Shown: positions 31,238 through 33,161 of the stretch, one piece after another
Layout of the letters: each line of letters begins with the position of its first letter
Position numbering within the stretch: position 1 is the first letter of the stretch
NCBI RefSeq assembly: GCF_900109085.1
Contig: NZ_FNYW01000024.1
Coordinates: 1 to 33,161, forward strand
Direction of reading: 5' to 3'
DNA: 33,161 nucleotides
Origin: Alkalibacterium gilvum
GTDB lineage: Bacteria; Bacillota; Bacilli; Lactobacillales; Carnobacteriaceae_A
Notes under the pieces: model-generated
Told to the model about the DNA's origin: nothing
Databases searched by the model: none
Seen by the model: only the letters and a program-made list of their open reading frames with translations
Made by a program: the position numbers and the translations under genes

Positions 31238-32509
31238 TTATTTCCACAATCTTTTTATGTCTCCAATTAAATACAAAGAGCCAAATACTATTATTTTTTC
31301 CTCACTAGGTTGCGTTTTAAGACATTCTATTACATCAGTAATTGATCCGATAGACTCTGCCTCTATGTCTTTTCCTCTAAACTCTATAGCAACGTCACTC
31401 GGAGAAAATCCACGATAAGGATCTGGAGAGACTGTGTATATTTTTTTGGCATAAGGACGTACTTTGTCAATCATTTTCATATAATCTTTGTCCTTCATCA
31501 TCCCTACAATGAAAGTTACTTTTTCTTTTGGAAAAAGAGCTTGAATCGAATCAACTAATGTTTCTACCCCTTCAGGATTATGGGCACCATCGATAAAGAT
31601 AGCTGGATTTTCTTGTATTTTTTCCATCCGTCCCGGCCAGTAAGTCTTTTCCAGTCCATCCACAATATGCTGATTAGAAATATTGAACTTTTTTTGTCTC
31701 AATACCAGAGCAGCTTCGATAGCCAGTAGTGCATTACTTACTTGGTGTTTACCAGTCATATTTATCTTTAACATTTTAAATGGCTTATACGAAAAGGTAC
31801 TGCCGTTTTCAGTTAATTGTATATTTTGCACTTTATTCACTTTTACTTGGTGTACGCTTGCTTGTTTATTTTCTGCTATTTCCTGAAAGACTTGATTGAC
31901 AGATGACGTGAATGGAGGCAACACAATATCCCCCTTTTCTTTAATGACCCCTGCTTTTTCTTTTGCTATTTTTTCTATTGTGTGGCCCAATACTTTGATA
32001 TGATCCATACCTATCGATGTCACAATAGCAACTTCAGGGACCGGAATGACATTGGTCGCATCAAGTCTCCCACCTATACCAGCTTCTAGTATAACTATAT
32101 CACAATTTTTTTCTTTGAAATATAAAAGAGCAACAGCCGTTAAAATCTCAAAAGAATAGAGACGTTCACCACATTCATTTTCGACATCTTCAACCACTGC
32201 AGCCACTTTTTTTGTCACAGAGATAAAGTCTTCATCTGATATTAATTGTTCATTTATTCGTATACGTTCATTCACTTTTTCTAAATGGGGTGAAGTAAAA
32301 CTACCTGTTTTTAAATTTGCCTGAATAAGAATTTGTGAAATAAAAGAGGCCGTTGATCCTTTTCCATTCGTCCCAGCAATATGTATAAAGGATACATTTT
32401 TTTCTGGATTATTCAGTTTATTTAATAGAGTATGCATTCGATATAAGCTTTCTTTTTTTCCATTTCCTCTATTTGTATTTACTAGCATAACAACGTCTGT
32501 CATATCCAT
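31238..32509 (-). CDS. folC: Folylpolyglutamate synthase / dihydrofolate synthase
   Basis: A 423-residue Mur-ligase-type enzyme that adds glutamate to folates. The P-loop is HIAGTNGKGSTASF (about 43-56), followed by GSFTSPHLEKVNERIRIN, LEAGIGGRLDATNVI and SIGMDHIKVLGHTIEKIAKEKAGVIK, all FolC signatures. FIDGAHNPEGV (about 308-318) marks the C-terminal domain. The N-terminus is slightly short compared with typical FolC but holds the RMHTLLNKLNNPEKNVSFIH region. AGAGGG lies 8 nt before the ATG. It is monocistronic, and folC is often followed by other genes in related bacteria. Confidence 0.95.
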   Translation of the reverse strand: MDMTDVVMLVNTNRGNGKKESLYRMHTLLNKLNNPEKNVSFIHIAGTNGKGSTASFISQILIQANLKTGSFTSPHLEKVNERIRINEQLISDEDFISVTKKVAAVVEDVENECGERLYSFEILTAVALLYFKEKNCDIVILEAGIGGRLDATNVIPVPEVAIVTSIGMDHIKVLGHTIEKIAKEKAGVIKEKGDIVLPPFTSSVNQVFQEIAENKQASVHQVKVNKVQNIQLTENGSTFSYKPFKMLKINMTGKHQVSNALLAIEAALVLRQKKFNISNQHIVDGLEKTYWPGRMEKIQENPAIFIDGAHNPEGVETLVDSIQALFPKEKVTFIVGMMKDKDYMKMIDKVRPYAKKIYTVSPDPYRGFSPSDVAIEFRGKDIEAESIGSITDVIECLKTQPSEEKIIVFGSLYLIGDIKRLWK

Positions 32510-32831
32510 TTGTAAGACCCTCTTTAAATGAAATTTTATTACTTATTAACCCTTCTTATTTCCTTTCAAGTATAACCGGTTCAGTAACTAACAACAAGAT
32601 AATAAAAATTCACAATTTGTTCACATTTAGTTCACATTTTATATATATGTATAATCTTTGTATTTTTTTAACACATTAATATCCTTTATACGTTTTCTAA
32701 ATGTTAATTTTGTACTAATTTTCGCTGTCTCTTAGCTTTACTTATTCTTTAAGACAGCCTTTATCAAATATATCACAGCTAATGTTTGCGCTTTATTATG
32801 GTAAGTTATAAACTAAACGTAGATAAATATA
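32510..32831. other. AT-rich intergenic region with no gene
   Basis: No convincing open frame or tRNA occurs between folC and the IS256 end. The region contains the Pho-box-like array at 32609-32636 and a TATAAT at 32650-32655. The remainder looks like decayed or purely spacer sequence, perhaps the upstream part of a gene displaced by the insertion sequence. Confidence 0.6.
32609..32655 (+). promoter_or_regulatory. Second Pho box with promoter, facing the IS256 element
   Basis: TTCACA occurs at 32609, 32620 and 32631, three identical hexamers with exact 11-bp phase. A perfect TATAAT (32650-32655) follows 13 bp after the last one, without a good -35. This is the arrangement of a PhoP-activated promoter. 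On the plus strand no cellular gene follows before the IS. Confidence 0.65.
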
Positions 32832-33161
32832 GATAAAGTCCATATAATTGTGTAAAAGATAAAAGGCCATATAAAGCTCCTTTTACGGTACAATGTTTTT
32901 ATCGACAAAAACATACCTAGGAGGACTTTATATGACCCAAGTACATTTTACATTGAATACTGATGAGATACAAAAGATAATTAATGATTCTGTAAAAGAT
33001 GATTTAGCGAAAGATATTTTAACCACCATTTTTAATCAGCTCATGGAAGACCAACGGTCAGAATACATTCAAGCTGATGAATATGAGCGATCAACTACAC
33101 GTCAAAGTCAACGAAATGGCTATTATGAACGCGATTATACGACAAGAATTGGTACACTTGA
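32832..33161 (+). mobile_element. IS256-family insertion sequence, left end (continues beyond the window)
   Basis: GATAAAGTCCATATAATTGT begins near 32832 and resembles the terminal repeats of IS256-family elements of lactic acid bacteria. It precedes a transposase gene by the usual 100 bp. A small hairpin (TGTTTTT 32894-32900 with AAAAACA 32907-32913) lies before the ribosome site. The right end and any target duplication are out of view. Confidence 0.75.
32932..33161 (+). CDS. IS256-family transposase, N-terminal part (cut by window edge)
   Basis: The first 76 codons of a mutator-type transposase. The sequence MTQVHFTLNTDEIQKIINDSV and the following LTTIFNQLMEDQRSEYIQADEYER, then RNGYYERDYTTRIGTL, match the N-terminal region of IS256-family transposases; the (R)NGYY.R...T..G.L motif is diagnostic. 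AGGAGG (32919-32924) gives a strong ribosome site. The DDE catalytic domain lies beyond the window. Confidence 0.9.
   Translation, partial: MTQVHFTLNTDEIQKIINDSVKDDLAKDILTTIFNQLMEDQRSEYIQADEYERSTTRQSQRNGYYERDYTTRIGTL

Overview
The window is AT-rich DNA from a low-GC Firmicute, most likely a member of the Lactobacillales (Carnobacteriaceae-like; this placement is inference). The clues are a mevalonate-pathway mvaS, IS30- and IS256-type transposases, an EntA_Immun-like protein, an RNPP-type regulator, a PTS trehalose operon with a perfect cre site, sigma-A promoters with 17-bp spacers, and frequent TTG/GTG starts with strong Shine-Dalgarno sites. I saw no tRNA, rRNA, CRISPR array or prophage.

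Layout. 1-335: the cut-off end of an IS30-family element. 393-7252: housekeeping and stress genes: a MATE exporter, a 52-bp tandem repeat, a DUF554 membrane protein, mvaS, a quinone-oxidoreductase-like MDR protein, a phosphoribosyltransferase, a YtxH protein and a WrbA-like flavoprotein. 7333-8196: an XRE/TPR (RNPP-like) regulator. 8371-15549: a complete phosphate module, with phoPR divergent from pstSCAB-phoU and a clear four-repeat Pho box between them. 15593-20695: an MscS channel, then mnmG and mnmE (tRNA wobble-uridine modification), separated by a 600-bp cluster of structured repeats. 21097-22146: treR with an EntA_Immun-like gene. 22247-23401: a TetR regulator and dps. 23681-27747: a three-gene ABC exporter with a divergent TetR regulator. 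27822-31069: treC and treB. 31238-32509: folC. 32832-33161: the start of an IS256-family element.

How the parts work together. PhoPR should sense phosphate limitation and activate pstS through the Pho box. PhoU and PstSCAB would take up phosphate and signal back. TreB imports trehalose as trehalose-6-phosphate and TreC hydrolyses it. TreR, encoded about 6 kb away, should act at the perfect palindrome downstream of the treB promoter, while CcpA should act at the cre overlapping its -35. MnmE and MnmG form one tRNA-modifying complex.

No obviously new protein system stands out. The most interesting material is non-coding: (1) 96-97-bp palindromic repeats between mnmG and mnmE whose stems change while pairing is kept, plus a second 39-nt hairpin repeat that does the same; (2) a second Pho box and promoter pointing into the IS256 element; (3) an attenuator-like region between pstS and pstC with a competing stem; (4) a structured terminator-like leader ahead of mnmE; (5) a duplicated dps promoter/operator ending in a six-codon stub.
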